Positions 7,626 to 17,253 of a DNA stretch of 64,000 nt are shown piece by piece. The notes under the pieces are model-generated. The model was not told the DNA's origin. It did not search any database and saw only the letters and a program-made list of their open reading frames with translations. The number at the start of each line of letters is the position of its first letter. Position 1 is the stretch's first letter. This DNA is from Pseudomonadota bacterium (GTDB lineage Bacteria; Pseudomonadota; Gammaproteobacteria; Burkholderiales; Rhodocyclaceae), in contig JAFEDK010000017.1 of assembly GCA_018241665.1 (NCBI GenBank), positions 62,001 to 126,000 on the forward strand. The letters are read 5' to 3'. Both the position numbers and the translations under genes were made by a program.

Positions 7626-10600
7626 TCAGACGGTCTTCTTCGGCCGCCCGCGCTTCTTCGGTTCGGCGTCGCCCTTCGCCTCGGGCAGCGGCGCCAGCAG
7701 CGCGCGGATGTCGTCCTCGCCGAACTTGACGCTGCCCTCGTGGTCCTCGGCGAGGATGCCGGCGGCCAGTTCGGCCTTCTTCTCCTGCAGGCCGAGGATC
7801 TTCTCCTCGATGGAGCCGGCCACCACCAGCTTGTAGACGAACACCGACTTGGTCTGGCCCAGGCGGTGGGCGCGGTCGGTGGCCTGGTTCTCGACCGCCG
7901 GGTTCCACCACGGGTCGTAGTGGATCACCGTGTCGGCGGCGGTCAGGTTGAGGCCGACGCCGCCGGCCTTCAGGCTGATCAGGAAAACCGGCACGTCGCC
8001 GTCCTGGAACTGGCGAACCGGGGTTTCCCGGTCCACGGTGTCGCCGGTCAGCGCCACGTGGCGGATGCGCCGCGCATCCAGCTCGGCGGCGATCAGCGCC
8101 AGCATGCCGGTGAACTGGGAGAACAGCAGCACCTTGCGGCCCTCGTCCACCAGCTCCGGCAGCATGTCCATCAGCAGATCCAGCTTGGCCCGCTCCTTCA
8201 CCTTGGCGGCGGCATCGGTCTTCAGCAGGCGCGGGTCACAGCACACCTGGCGCAGCTTGAGCAGCGCGTCGAGGATGACGATCTGGCTGCGCGCGAAGCC
8301 ACGGGCGGCGATCTCGTCGCGCACACGCTGGTCCATGGTCGCGCGCACGGTTTCGTAGAGGTCGCGCTGGCGGCCATCCAATTCGACGCTGCGCACCACG
8401 ATGGTCTTCGGCGGCAGCTCCTTGGCCACCTCTTCCTTGCGGCGGCGCAGGATGAAGGGGGCAATACGCTTCGCCAACAAATCGCGGCGCACCGTGTCGC
8501 CGTATTTCTCGACCGGCGTGCGCCAGCGGGCGGTGAAGTCCTTCACGTCGCCGAGGAAGCCCGGCAGCAGGAAGTCGAACTGGCTCCACAGCTCGCCCAA
8601 GTGGTTTTCCAGCGGCGTGCCGGTGAGGCACAGGCGATGCCCGGCGCGCAGCGTGCGCACCACCTGGGCGGCCTGGCTGGCGGCGTTCTTCACTGTCTGG
8701 GCCTCGTCGAGGATCAGCGAGTGGTATTCATGGGCGGCGAGCTGCTCCCGGTCGCGCCACAGCAGCGGGTAGGTGGTCAGGCACACGTCCGCGTCGGGAA
8801 TCTTCGCAAAGGCCTCGGCGCGGCCGCTGCCGCGCAGGCTCAGCACCTTGAGGTCCGGCGCGTAGCGCTCCGCCTCCCGCTGCCAATTGAAGACCAGCGA
8901 GGTCGGCACCACCACCAGCGCCGGCTTGGCGAGGCGCCGGCCGCGCTTTTCGACAAGCAAATGGGCCAGGGTCTGGGCAGTCTTGCCGAGGCCCATGTCG
9001 TCGGCCAGGATGCCGCCGAGGCCGTGGCGGCGCAGGTGCTGCAGCCAGGACAGGCCTTCCAGCTGATAGGGACGCAAGTCGAGGGCGAAGCCCTTCGGCG
9101 CGGCCACCGGCTTGATGGCGCCGGCACCGCGGATGCGCTCGATCCAGCGCTCCAGGCTCTCCAGCCCCTGGGCCCGCCAGCCGTCGCCGAGCACATCGGC
9201 CAGGCGCGGCGCATCGAAGCGCGACACGCGGATGCTGCCGGACGGGTTGTCAAAGAGGTCCACCAATGTGCGGGCGATCGGCTTGACCCGCGCGGCGGCC
9301 AGCGCCACCCGGTCGCCGTCGTCGAGCTGGACGATCACTTGGCTGTCGTCGGGAATGCGCTCGATCAGCTTGGGGTCGAGCCAGCGCGCGTCCTGCTTGA
9401 AGACCGCGTGCAGCAGCGGCGCCAAGTCCACGCGGCGGCCTTCCACCTCGACGCCGAGGGACACGTCGAACCAGCCCTCGTCGCTCTCCTCGATCTCCAC
9501 ATGCCAGTCGCTGGCGACCAGCAGGCGGTGGCGGAAATCCCGCGGGCACTCGATGTGCCAGCCGGCCTCGCGCAGCGCCGGCGCGACGAGGGAGAAGAAG
9601 TGGCTCCAGTGGGCTTCGCTTTCCAGCCCGTACAGACCTTCGGTGGGGATGCCCTGGCTGATCAGCCAGCCGCGCTTGAGGGGCAGGAAACCGGCTGTCT
9701 GGAAGGCCTGCCAGGCGGCCTGCTCGGCTGCCGGATCACGCTTCACGCGCACCGCGCGGCCATCCTGCAGGGTCGCCACATCGTGGGTCGAGCCGGGCTC
9801 CAGGCGGGCCTCGCCATAGGCGAAGGCGGGGCTCGCCACATCGTATTCGCTGCCGCTGAAATCGGCCTCGTAGCCGCGATGCCGACGCCAGCTCCAGCAG
9901 TAGATGCTGCTCAAGCTCAGCACTGGCCGGCATGCCGCATCCACCAGCGGCAGTTCGCCACGCTGGCTACCCTGCGGCGACGGCAGCGCCGGCGCCAGCT
10001 CGGCCAGCGCGCTGGCCACCACCGGCAGCTCCACCGCCGACAGGGCCGGCAGGGTCAGCAGTTCGGCGATCACCGGCGCGTTATCCACCTGGATGCGGCC
10101 CGCCTCGCCGCGGCTGCTGTCGAGGTAGGCCAGCGGCTCGGTGCGCAACACCAGCGTCGCCGCCGGGTCGGCCGCCACCCTGGCCTTGACGCCGTTTTCG
10201 CCGGGCACCCATTCCAGTGTGGCTGGCCGCAAGGCGCCGCCGCGCAGCGGCTGGGCATGGCCACGGCCATCCATCTCCAGGTAGGCCCGCCCGGTGGCCA
10301 CCGCCGCCTCCAGCACGGCCAGGCCCGGCGCCCCTTCGAGCAGCGGCCAGCCATAGCCGCCGCCGAGACGGTTGGCCTCGCGCAGCAGGCGGAAGATGTG
10401 CAGGTCCTCGTCCCGCACGAAGGCCGGCGGACGCAGCAAGGCCTGTTCGTAGTTGGTCCATTCGCTGGCCGAACCGGTCAGCTCGCCATCGGCCCCGGTG
10501 CGGGCCTTGACCAGGCTGAACTCCAGGCTGTCGTTGCCCAGTTGGCGGATGATGCGGCACAGGTAGAAGATGCTGTCCCGCGGCGTGGACGCCTTGCGCA

Positions 10601-10982
10601 CCTTGGCTGCCTTGTCCACCCGCTCGCGCAGGGTGCGCACCCAGGCCAGCACCTCGGCGCGCGGCTTGTCCACCAGCTTGCCGGGTCGGCGCGCGGCGAG
10701 AATCAACGCCGCGGCGTGCTTGCAGCGGCTGCCCACCGGGCAGGTGCAGCGGGTGTTCAGTTCGATGGAGCTTTCGCCGAAGAACTCACGCCGCTCGATG
10801 CGCACGCTGACCCGGTAGGGCACCGGCTCGGAGCCCTGCACCAGGGCCTGCAGCTGGTTGCCGGCCGCCTCGATGTTGCGCACGCGGCCGATGTAGCCAC
10901 GGGCACGGGTCAGCGCATTGGCGGTAAATAATTCACTGAGGAGAGTGTCGTCGAGCTGGGCGAGAAGACGTGCGAGATCCAT
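7626..10982 (-). CDS. SWIM zinc-finger SNF2-family helicase/ATPase with C-terminal AT-hook-like tail
   Basis: A 1118-aa Swi2/Snf2 DNA translocase. The N-terminal SWIM finger is CTCPVGSRCKHA (C79, C81, C87, H89). After a long middle region, the helicase core starts at LRPYQLEGLSWLQHL. Motif I is DDMGLGKTAQTLAHLL (about residue 660), motif II is LDEAQTVKN, and motif III is CLTGTPLENHLGELW. The C-terminal lobe includes VLLFSQFTGML, FLISLKAGGVGLNLTAAD and DRAHRLGQTKSVFVYKLV. The final residues KKRGRPKKTV look like an AT-hook, an unusual end for a bacterial protein. By family it probably remodels DNA-protein or RNA polymerase complexes; no substrate is shown. It lies 62 bases downstream of the sirtuin gene on the same strand. 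Confidence 0.93.
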   Translation of the reverse strand: MDLARLLAQLDDTLLSELFTANALTRARGYIGRVRNIEAAGNQLQALVQGSEPVPYRVSVRIERREFFGESSIELNTRCTCPVGSRCKHAAALILAARRPGKLVDKPRAEVLAWVRTLRERVDKAAKVRKASTPRDSIFYLCRIIRQLGNDSLEFSLVKARTGADGELTGSASEWTNYEQALLRPPAFVRDEDLHIFRLLREANRLGGGYGWPLLEGAPGLAVLEAAVATGRAYLEMDGRGHAQPLRGGALRPATLEWVPGENGVKARVAADPAATLVLRTEPLAYLDSSRGEAGRIQVDNAPVIAELLTLPALSAVELPVVASALAELAPALPSPQGSQRGELPLVDAACRPVLSLSSIYCWSWRRHRGYEADFSGSEYDVASPAFAYGEARLEPGSTHDVATLQDGRAVRVKRDPAAEQAAWQAFQTAGFLPLKRGWLISQGIPTEGLYGLESEAHWSHFFSLVAPALREAGWHIECPRDFRHRLLVASDWHVEIEESDEGWFDVSLGVEVEGRRVDLAPLLHAVFKQDARWLDPKLIERIPDDSQVIVQLDDGDRVALAAARVKPIARTLVDLFDNPSGSIRVSRFDAPRLADVLGDGWRAQGLESLERWIERIRGAGAIKPVAAPKGFALDLRPYQLEGLSWLQHLRRHGLGGILADDMGLGKTAQTLAHLLVEKRGRRLAKPALVVVPTSLVFNWQREAERYAPDLKVLSLRGSGRAEAFAKIPDADVCLTTYPLLWRDREQLAAHEYHSLILDEAQTVKNAASQAAQVVRTLRAGHRLCLTGTPLENHLGELWSQFDFLLPGFLGDVKDFTARWRTPVEKYGDTVRRDLLAKRIAPFILRRRKEEVAKELPPKTIVVRSVELDGRQRDLYETVRATMDQRVRDEIAARGFARSQIVILDALLKLRQVCCDPRLLKTDAAAKVKERAKLDLLMDMLPELVDEGRKVLLFSQFTGMLALIAAELDARRIRHVALTGDTVDRETPVRQFQDGDVPVFLISLKAGGVGLNLTAADTVIHYDPWWNPAVENQATDRAHRLGQTKSVFVYKLVVAGSIEEKILGLQEKKAELAAGILAEDHEGSVKFGEDDIRALLAPLPEAKGDAEPKKRGRPKKTV

Positions 10983-11044
10983 GCCGGCAGTTTCTGGCGG
11001 GCGAAAGGCAGAATTTTAGGCGCTCTCGCCGCCTCCGCGAAGCC

Positions 11045-11857
11045 TCAACCGCGGGCGTCGCGCCCGGAGTCGAGGGAAAAGCCTGCGGCATCGAGCAGCG
11101 CCGGCAAAGCGTCGGCAGCGCGCAGGCGCAGGCGGAAATCCACGCGTTCGCTCAGCGGGGTATGGCCCGGGTTGATCTCGATGGTCGGAATGCCGCTCTC
11201 GATGGCCCACACCACGGGCCCGGCGATGTAGGGAAAGGCGCTGCCGGTCCCAACCGAAACGACCAGCTGCGGCCCGGCGGCAAGCACGCTCTCGAAGCGG
11301 TGCACGGCCTGGTCGGGCAAGGCTTCGCCGAACAGCACCACGTCGGGGCGCAGGATGCCGCCGCAGTACGGGCACTCGGGCGGAATCGTCAGGCCGGCGT
11401 AGTTGTCCACATGGCGGCTGCGGCCGCAATCCACGCAGCGCAGGCGGCGCAAGGTGCCGTGCATCTCGATGACATCGCGGGAACCCGCCTCCAGGTGAAA
11501 GCCGTCCACATTCTGGGTCAGCACCGTCACGCCATCGCGCAGTGCCTCCAGGCGGGCGATGGCGTAGTGGCCGGCATTCGGGTGGGCGCCGCGGCAGCTC
11601 GCCTCGATCTGCGACAGGAAGCGCCAGGTGATGTCGGGCCGCCGGGCGAACATCTCGCCGGACAGGGCTTGTTCGATCGGCAGGCCGATGTCGGTGTGGG
11701 CATCTTCGTAGAGGCCGCCGACGCCACGATAGGTCGGCAGGCCGGAATCAGCCGACAAGCCAGCGCCGGTGATGAACAGAATGCGCTCTGCGGTAGCAAA
11801 AAGGCGACCTGCGGCCTCGATTTGGGCAGCGTAGTCGGCTAGGGTATGGTCTGTCAT
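11045..11857 (-). CDS. Sir2-family NAD-dependent protein deacylase
   Basis: A 270-aa sirtuin. The NAD-binding motif FITGAGLSADSGLPTYRG is at about residues 29-46 (the usual D/N-F-R is replaced by T-Y-R). TQNVDGFHLEAGS and the catalytic MHG (near residue 128) follow. Zinc ligands are CVDCG and CPYCGG, then PDVVLFGEALP and SVGTGSAFPYIAG. The start at 11857 is preferred over one 81 bases upstream because AGGGA precedes it by 8 bases. It is divergent from the amidotransferase gene and upstream of the SNF2 gene, with which it may form an operon. It removes acyl groups from lysines; targets are unknown. Confidence 0.92.
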   Translation of the reverse strand: MTDHTLADYAAQIEAAGRLFATAERILFITGAGLSADSGLPTYRGVGGLYEDAHTDIGLPIEQALSGEMFARRPDITWRFLSQIEASCRGAHPNAGHYAIARLEALRDGVTVLTQNVDGFHLEAGSRDVIEMHGTLRRLRCVDCGRSRHVDNYAGLTIPPECPYCGGILRPDVVLFGEALPDQAVHRFESVLAAGPQLVVSVGTGSAFPYIAGPVVWAIESGIPTIEINPGHTPLSERVDFRLRLRAADALPALLDAAGFSLDSGRDARG

Positions 11858-11998
11858 GCTGATTCCCTGACACTGGACGGCGGGAACAGCCCGCCGGACG
11901 CCATGTTGCGGTGCAGACTGCCGAAAGGCAAATGCCATACTGCATGAGGACCCGGACGATCGGCGAATCGGGGTTCATCGAGGAGGACCGAAACGACC

Positions 11999-12817
11999 AT
12001 GTGCCAGCTGCTTGGAATGAATTGCAACACGCCCACCGACATCTGCTTCTCCTTCGCCGGCTTCCAGGCCCGCGGCGGGCTGACCGATGTGCACGGCGAC
12101 GGCTGGGGCATCGCCTTCTTCGAGGGGCGCGGGGTGCGTGTCTTCCTCGATCCACAGGCCAGCAGCCGGTCGCCGGTGGCCGAACTGGTGCGCAACTACC
12201 CGATCCACTCCCTCAACGTCATCGCCCACATCCGCAAGGCCACCCAGGGCGTGGTGACGCTGGAAAACACCCATCCCTTCCAGCGTGAGCTGTGGGGGCG
12301 CTACTGGGTGTTCGCCCACAACGGCAACCTCAACGGTTTCGATCCCGAACTGCGCGGCTACTTCCAGCCGGTCGGGCAGACCGATTCGGAACGGGCCTTC
12401 TGCTATCTGATGGAAGCCCTGCGCCGCCAGTTTCCGGACGGCGAACCCTCGCGGGAAGAACTGTTCGCGGTGGTGCGCAGCATTGCCGCCGAGATCGGCA
12501 GCCATGGGGAGTTCAATTTCCTGCTGTCCAACGGCACCTGCCTGTTCGCCCACTGCGCTTCGCGGCTCACCTACATCGTGCGCCAGGCGCCCTTCGCCCG
12601 CGCCCACCTGAAGGACCAGGACATCACCGTGGATTTCAGCGAGCTGACCTCGGCCGATGACCGGGTCGCCGTGGTGGCCACCACGCCGCTGACCGACAAC
12701 GAGGACTGGCAACCCATTGCGCCGGGCACCCTGCTGCTGTTCGTTGACGGCGTGCCGGTGAATGCCGGCCCCGCGGCCACTCGCGCCTTCATCCGTCCGG
12801 AGGCTGCAGCGTGCTGA
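11999..12817 (+). CDS. Class II glutamine amidotransferase (YafJ-like)
   Basis: A 272-aa stand-alone Ntn-hydrolase glutaminase domain. Cys2 becomes the N-terminal nucleophile after Met removal (MCQLLGMN). HGDGWGIAFFE (about residues 33-43), AHIRKATQG and HPFQ...VFAHNGNLNGF are the standard glutamine-binding motifs. No synthase domain is attached, which is normal for the YafJ/EgtC-like group. GAGGAC precedes the start by about 9 bases. The acceptor substrate is unknown. Confidence 0.88.
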   Translation: MCQLLGMNCNTPTDICFSFAGFQARGGLTDVHGDGWGIAFFEGRGVRVFLDPQASSRSPVAELVRNYPIHSLNVIAHIRKATQGVVTLENTHPFQRELWGRYWVFAHNGNLNGFDPELRGYFQPVGQTDSERAFCYLMEALRRQFPDGEPSREELFAVVRSIAAEIGSHGEFNFLLSNGTCLFAHCASRLTYIVRQAPFARAHLKDQDITVDFSELTSADDRVAVVATTPLTDNEDWQPIAPGTLLLFVDGVPVNAGPAATRAFIRPEAAAC

Positions 12818-12944
12818 GGATTAATGTCAGAATGCCCGGACATTGCTTTTGCATGCAGGACATCAGGGCGGTCCGCCAATTCCATACGGCTATCCAGACG
12901 GGCTAGAATCGTCCACCACAACCTGAGCACTGCTCTTCATCTCC

Positions 12945-13385
12945 ATGCCGACAAGTTCGCCGAAAGACTGCCCCCTGTGCTTCCCGGAACCGGAAAACGT
13001 GCTCTGGCAGGATGCCAGCTGCCGCGTGATCCGCGTGAATGACCGCGACTATCCCGGCTACTGCCGGCTGATCTGGAACGAACACGTGGCCGAGATGAGC
13101 GATCTGGCGCCCGCCGACCAGCGCCACTGCTTCAACATCCTGATGGCGGTGGAAGTGGCTCTGCGCGAGTGCTTCCAGCCCGCCAAGATCAACCTGGCCA
13201 GCTTCGGCAACGTGGTGCCCCACCTGCACTGGCACCTGATCCCGCGGGAGGTGGACGATCGCCATTTCCCCGAGCCCATCTGGGGCCAGGCCCAGCGCGC
13301 CGCCAGCAGCACCCTGCGCAGCGTGGACGACACGCGGCTGGCACTGGCCATCCGCAACGCGATCGCCGAGCAACTTTCCGGCTGA
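12945..13385 (+). CDS. HIT-family nucleotide hydrolase/transferase
   Basis: A 146-aa histidine-triad protein. The HIT motif HLHWHLIPR is at about residues 90-98 with the central His as nucleophile. An N-terminal CPLCFPEPENVLW and WNEHVAEMSDL are typical of HIT proteins. It acts on small nucleotide conjugates in the cytoplasm; the natural substrate cannot be told. The next gene starts 16 bases after its stop, so the two may be co-transcribed. Confidence 0.9.
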   Translation: MPTSSPKDCPLCFPEPENVLWQDASCRVIRVNDRDYPGYCRLIWNEHVAEMSDLAPADQRHCFNILMAVEVALRECFQPAKINLASFGNVVPHLHWHLIPREVDDRHFPEPIWGQAQRAASSTLRSVDDTRLALAIRNAIAEQLSG

Positions 13386-13401
13386 TGTGGGGAGCACCGC
13401 G

Positions 13402-15021
13402 ATGACGGACAGCCAGCAAACCACCTACACCGACCTGCGCAGCGTCGAGCAATACCGCAAGCTGCTCAGGAATCTTCATACGCTGAACGCAAGCGAGAGC
13501 CACGCCACGCTGGTACGCATGCTCGAGGGTCTGCTGGCAAGCCCGCTGGGACCGGAGGAACAGCTCGAAGTTCTGGAAGCCTCGCGCCAGACGATCACCT
13601 TCGTCCAGTACGAGATGTCGTCCCGCTACGCGGCCCATCCGCTTCCCCCCGACAGCGCGGAGGATGCCACGCTGCGCCAGGTGGTCCGTCTATGGACCGC
13701 GCTGGGTACCGCCTACGCACGCCTGGCGGAAGGCCATTCCAGCAGCTCGGAAGAGTTCCGGGCCCAGTTGCCCCTGCTGGCCCAGCGCCGCATCCAGTAC
13801 CTCGGGCAGATCATCATCGAACATTTCCGCGCCCACCGTGCGGAGCCGCCCGGGGCTTGGAAAGCCGTCCATGACGCCTACCTCGAAGCCGACCGGGCCG
13901 GCGCGACCCATAGCCGGGTCATCGATCCCCTCAACAACACCTGGAAGGCCCAGAGCCCGGACGAAGCCTATATCGCGCTGCTGCTCATCGACCTGACCAA
14001 CCCCTACGGCCGCAACCAGCGTGAACTCAACTGGATCTGCCGCTGGGCGCAGCGCTTCGCACCCTACTGCGTCCTGCAGACCAGCTGGGAACAGAACGAC
14101 GTCCGCGCCTACGGCCTGGACCCCAGCGAGGACCACGGGCTGCGCCCGATTGCCCTGATCGGCTCGCGGCCAGGCATGCGCCGCTTCGACGGGCACCGCC
14201 TCGCGGCGCAGATCAAGGCCATGCTGGCAGAGTTCAAGCAGGGCACCAGCCCGGCCTCCCTCGGCCTCGGAGACGACTGCTCCCAGCCCGCCTGCGCGCG
14301 GCTGCTGGTATCCCTGTACCGTCCGTGGGGCATGTCGGCCGCCGGGCGGCGCTTCCCCCGCCGCAGCAAGAAGGGGGAAAACAAGATCTGCACCGACTGG
14401 GACGGCATCGGGCTGCTGGTCTCCGGGCAAGCCTTTGAACCGCCCAACCACCGCCAGTTGATGGGCAGCCGCTACGACATCAGCGTCATCACCTTCGGTG
14501 CCCGCGCCGAGGAGAGCGTCGCGCCGCCACTGCTGGATGCCGAGACCGAAGCCATCCGGAACGGCTACAACATCGACACCTGGGAAACCGTCGATCACTC
14601 GGTATCGGGCTTCCGGCTACAGCGCAAGCATCCGGTGCAACGCATCGAGCATCACCAGCTGGTTGGCATCAAGCCCAGCGATGGCACCCATTACCTGCTG
14701 GGTCAGGTGAGCTGGCTGATGTATGAACCGGATGGCACGCTGCTGACCGGCATCCACCTGCTGGCAGGCCTGCCGACCACTTGCGCGGTACGCTGCACCG
14801 GCATCAACGTCAGCCCGGCAGAACCCTATGCGCAGGCCTTCATGCTGCCGGAGATCGCAGCCATGCGTTCCCCGGCGACGATCGTGCTGCCGGGCGGGTG
14901 GTTCCAGGCCGAACGGGTGCTCGAGCTGCACACCGGGTCGGCCCGGCAGATCCGCCTGACCACACTGGTGGCACGCGGTACCAACTTCGACCAGGCCACC
15001 TACGAATACGTGCAGGACTGA
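13402..15021 (+). CDS. Conserved-looking protein of unknown function, 539 aa
   Basis: I do not recognise this family with certainty. The protein is soluble, with no signal peptide or membrane segment. The first 250 residues are helical and rich in Leu/Gln/Arg (RKLLRNLHTLNASESH, LAQRRIQYLGQIIIEHF). The last 170 residues read as a mostly beta domain (HYLLGQVSWLMYEPDGTLLTGIHLLAGLP, quoted by its parts YLLGQVSWLMY and TLLTGIHLLAGLP). The latter could be a divergent PilZ-like barrel, but no clear RxxxR / DxSxxG pair is visible. The ATG used has GGGGAG eight bases upstream; a GTG 15 bases earlier is possible. It is downstream of the HIT gene and converges on phoR with nine bases between stops. Confidence 0.75.
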   Translation: MTDSQQTTYTDLRSVEQYRKLLRNLHTLNASESHATLVRMLEGLLASPLGPEEQLEVLEASRQTITFVQYEMSSRYAAHPLPPDSAEDATLRQVVRLWTALGTAYARLAEGHSSSSEEFRAQLPLLAQRRIQYLGQIIIEHFRAHRAEPPGAWKAVHDAYLEADRAGATHSRVIDPLNNTWKAQSPDEAYIALLLIDLTNPYGRNQRELNWICRWAQRFAPYCVLQTSWEQNDVRAYGLDPSEDHGLRPIALIGSRPGMRRFDGHRLAAQIKAMLAEFKQGTSPASLGLGDDCSQPACARLLVSLYRPWGMSAAGRRFPRRSKKGENKICTDWDGIGLLVSGQAFEPPNHRQLMGSRYDISVITFGARAEESVAPPLLDAETEAIRNGYNIDTWETVDHSVSGFRLQRKHPVQRIEHHQLVGIKPSDGTHYLLGQVSWLMYEPDGTLLTGIHLLAGLPTTCAVRCTGINVSPAEPYAQAFMLPEIAAMRSPATIVLPGGWFQAERVLELHTGSARQIRLTTLVARGTNFDQATYEYVQD

Positions 15022-15030
15022 AGGGCGGCC

Positions 15031-16374
15031 TTATTCCACCAGACGCCGGACCGGGAAGCAGGCAGTGAAGCGACTGCCCCGCCCCGGCTCGCTGTCGATC
15101 ATCAGATCGCCCTGATGGCGGCTCAGCACATGCTTGACGATGGCCAGGCCAAGGCCGGTACCACCGGTTTCCCGGGAGCGGCCCCGGTCGACCCGATAAA
15201 AACGTTCCGTAAGGCGCGGAATGTGTTCCGGAGCGATCCCGATGCCGTCGTCTTCGACCATGTACTCCGCCACTGACCCGCGCTGCCGCCAGCTGAGACG
15301 GATGTGGCCACCGGCCGGGGTGTAGCGCACCGCATTGATGGCGAGGTTCACAAACGCGCTGTACAGCTCCTTGCTGTTGCCGAGCAGGCGGGCCCGGGTC
15401 GAACAGTCGAGGCCTATCGTGTGACGTCCGCCGGAGACCACCTGGGCCTCTTGCTGGATTTCCTTCAGCAGGCTGGCCACTTCCACCGGCTCCTCGTGAA
15501 GGATGGGCGCGCCGGTTTCCAGTGCGGACAGCGTCAGCAAATCCTGGATCAGGCGCTGCATGCGGCTGGCCTGCTCGGATGCCAGACCGAGATAGTGGCG
15601 GATGTCGTCCTTCTCCAGCTCGTCGAGGCCGTCGATGACGGTCTCCAGGAAGCCGCTCACCACGGTCAGCGGGGTGCGCATCTCGTGGGACACATTGGCG
15701 ACGAAATCGCGGCGCATCGCTTCCAGGCGCTCACCCTGGGTGATGTCCTCCGACATCAGCAGGCGCATGTCGTCGCTGAAGGGCACGACGTGGACCATCA
15801 GAGTGCGCCCGATCGGCCGGCCGGCGGTGAAGACCAGGGGTTCCTCGTAATGGCCTTCCTGCAGATAACGTACGAAATCCGGCTGGCGGACGATGTTGGT
15901 CACCGGCGCACCCTGATCGCGGGCGCGATCCAGGCCGAAGTGTTGCTCGCCGAGGCGGTTGACCCATTCGATGGTGTTGCTCATCGACAGGAACAACAGG
16001 CCGTTTGGCATCGCCTGACTGGCCTCGCGGAAGCGTTCCAGCGCGGCGGACAGCCGTTCCTGCTGGCGGCTCGCGGTGCGTGCCCGCCGGTTCACGTCGG
16101 CGAAAACGTAATCCCACAGACCGAAGGCGCGTGGCAGCGGAGCTGCCTCATCCACCGGCGTACGCAGCCAGCGGACCAGCTTGAAAAGATTGTTGAAGTG
16201 GTACAGCCCCACCAGCAACAGCGCCACCGCAAAGGTGACAAGCGCCGGCATCAGGCCGAAGAACACCCCGACGCCGATCGCCAGCAGCGCGATGACCGTC
16301 AGGACCGTGAAAACCGCGACACGGATGTAACTGATCGGCCGGATTTCCGTGACTTCTTCCAGAGGAGCTCCCAC
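15031..16374 (-). CDS. phoR: Phosphate regulon sensor histidine kinase
   Basis: A 447-aa membrane sensor kinase paired with PhoB. Two membrane segments lie at about residues 15-60, then a PAS-like region (NGLLFLSMSNTIEWVNRLGEQHFGL, quoted in part as SNTIEWVNRLGEQ) near 120. The HisKA motif is FVANVSHEMRTPLTVVSGF with the phosphorylated His near residue 230. The ATPase motifs are NLAINAVRYT, DDGIGIAPEHIPRLTERFYRVD and GTGLGLAIVKHVL. The start is GTG, three bases after the phoB stop, so translation is likely coupled. No pst or phoU genes are adjacent, which leaves signalling partners elsewhere. Confidence 0.92.
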   Translation of the reverse strand: MGAPLEEVTEIRPISYIRVAVFTVLTVIALLAIGVGVFFGLMPALVTFAVALLLVGLYHFNNLFKLVRWLRTPVDEAAPLPRAFGLWDYVFADVNRRARTASRQQERLSAALERFREASQAMPNGLLFLSMSNTIEWVNRLGEQHFGLDRARDQGAPVTNIVRQPDFVRYLQEGHYEEPLVFTAGRPIGRTLMVHVVPFSDDMRLLMSEDITQGERLEAMRRDFVANVSHEMRTPLTVVSGFLETVIDGLDELEKDDIRHYLGLASEQASRMQRLIQDLLTLSALETGAPILHEEPVEVASLLKEIQQEAQVVSGGRHTIGLDCSTRARLLGNSKELYSAFVNLAINAVRYTPAGGHIRLSWRQRGSVAEYMVEDDGIGIAPEHIPRLTERFYRVDRGRSRETGGTGLGLAIVKHVLSRHQGDLMIDSEPGRGSRFTACFPVRRLVE

Positions 16375-16377
16375 GAA

Positions 16378-17088
16378 TCAGCGCACCGCCGCCGGCGTCT
16401 CCTGCTGGGTCGAGAAGCGGTAGCCGCTGCCGCGCACGGTCTGCACCAGGGCATCGTGGCCGGTGGGCTCGAGCGCACAACGCAGGCGCCGGATGTGCAC
16501 ATCGACGGTGCGCTCTTCGACGAAGACGTGATCGCCCCACACCTGGTCGAGCAGTTGGGCACGCGAATGGACGCGCTCCGGATGGGTCATCAGAAAATGC
16601 AGCAGACGGAATTCGGTCGGACCAAGGGTAATCGGGCTGGCGCCCGCTGCCAAGCGGTGCGTCGCCGGGTCGAGGCGCAGCCCGCCCAGTTCAACCGGAT
16701 CCTCGGTGGTCTCCGGGGCCCGGCGGCGCAGCACCGCCTTGATGCGGGCCACCAGCTCGCGCGGTGAAAAGGGCTTTGTGATGTAGTCGTCGGCGCCCGA
16801 TTCGAGGCCGAGCACCTTGTCCTGCTCCTCGCCGCGGGCAGTCAGCATGATCAGCGGAATGCCGCGGGTACGCTCCTCGCCGCGCAGCCGGCGGGCGAAT
16901 TCGACCCCCGACATGCCCGGCAACATCCAGTCGAGCAGGATCAGGTCGGGCAGCGCATCACGCACGATGCGCTGGGCTGTTTCAGCATCCGAGGCCCTGA
17001 CGACATGGTGGCCGGCGCGCATCAGATTGGCGGCGATCAGTTCCTGAATGGCGGGCTCGTCTTCGACGAGCAGGATGGTGGCAGGCAT
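16378..17088 (-). CDS. phoB: Phosphate regulon response regulator
   Basis: OmpR/PhoB-type regulator, 236 aa. The receiver domain has the acidic pocket VEDEP, phosphoacceptor Asp in [18 protein letters not shown] (about D54), Thr in MLTARGEE, and Lys in [11 protein letters not shown]. The winged-helix domain has [22 protein letters not shown] and the recognition helix [17 protein letters not shown], which is close to E. coli PhoB. It is first in the operon with phoR. In the 60 bases upstream there is a TTTTCAT...ATGTCAC pair that weakly resembles a Pho box (see rejected list). Confidence 0.95.
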   Translation of the reverse strand: MPATILLVEDEPAIQELIAANLMRAGHHVVRASDAETAQRIVRDALPDLILLDWMLPGMSGVEFARRLRGEERTRGIPLIMLTARGEEQDKVLGLESGADDYITKPFSPRELVARIKAVLRRRAPETTEDPVELGGLRLDPATHRLAAGASPITLGPTEFRLLHFLMTHPERVHSRAQLLDQVWGDHVFVEERTVDVHIRRLRCALEPTGHDALVQTVRGSGYRFSTQQETPAAVR

Positions 17089-17253
17089 GGATACCTCGGT
17101 GGAATCTCTGGACGCAGGCAGTGTATTTCAGCAACTTGAACTTTTCATGACATGTCACACCCCGCGATCACCATGCAATGACCGCCTTCAAGGGGAGCCG
17201 GGCCCACCTTCGAGTATCATTCGCACATTGCCCATCGATACACGGAGCCCCGC

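Noticed and set aside
17131..17165. Possible Pho box upstream of phoB
   Set aside because: TTTTCAT and ATGTCAC are present, but the spacing is 10 instead of 11 and matches are partial; not strong enough to annotate.
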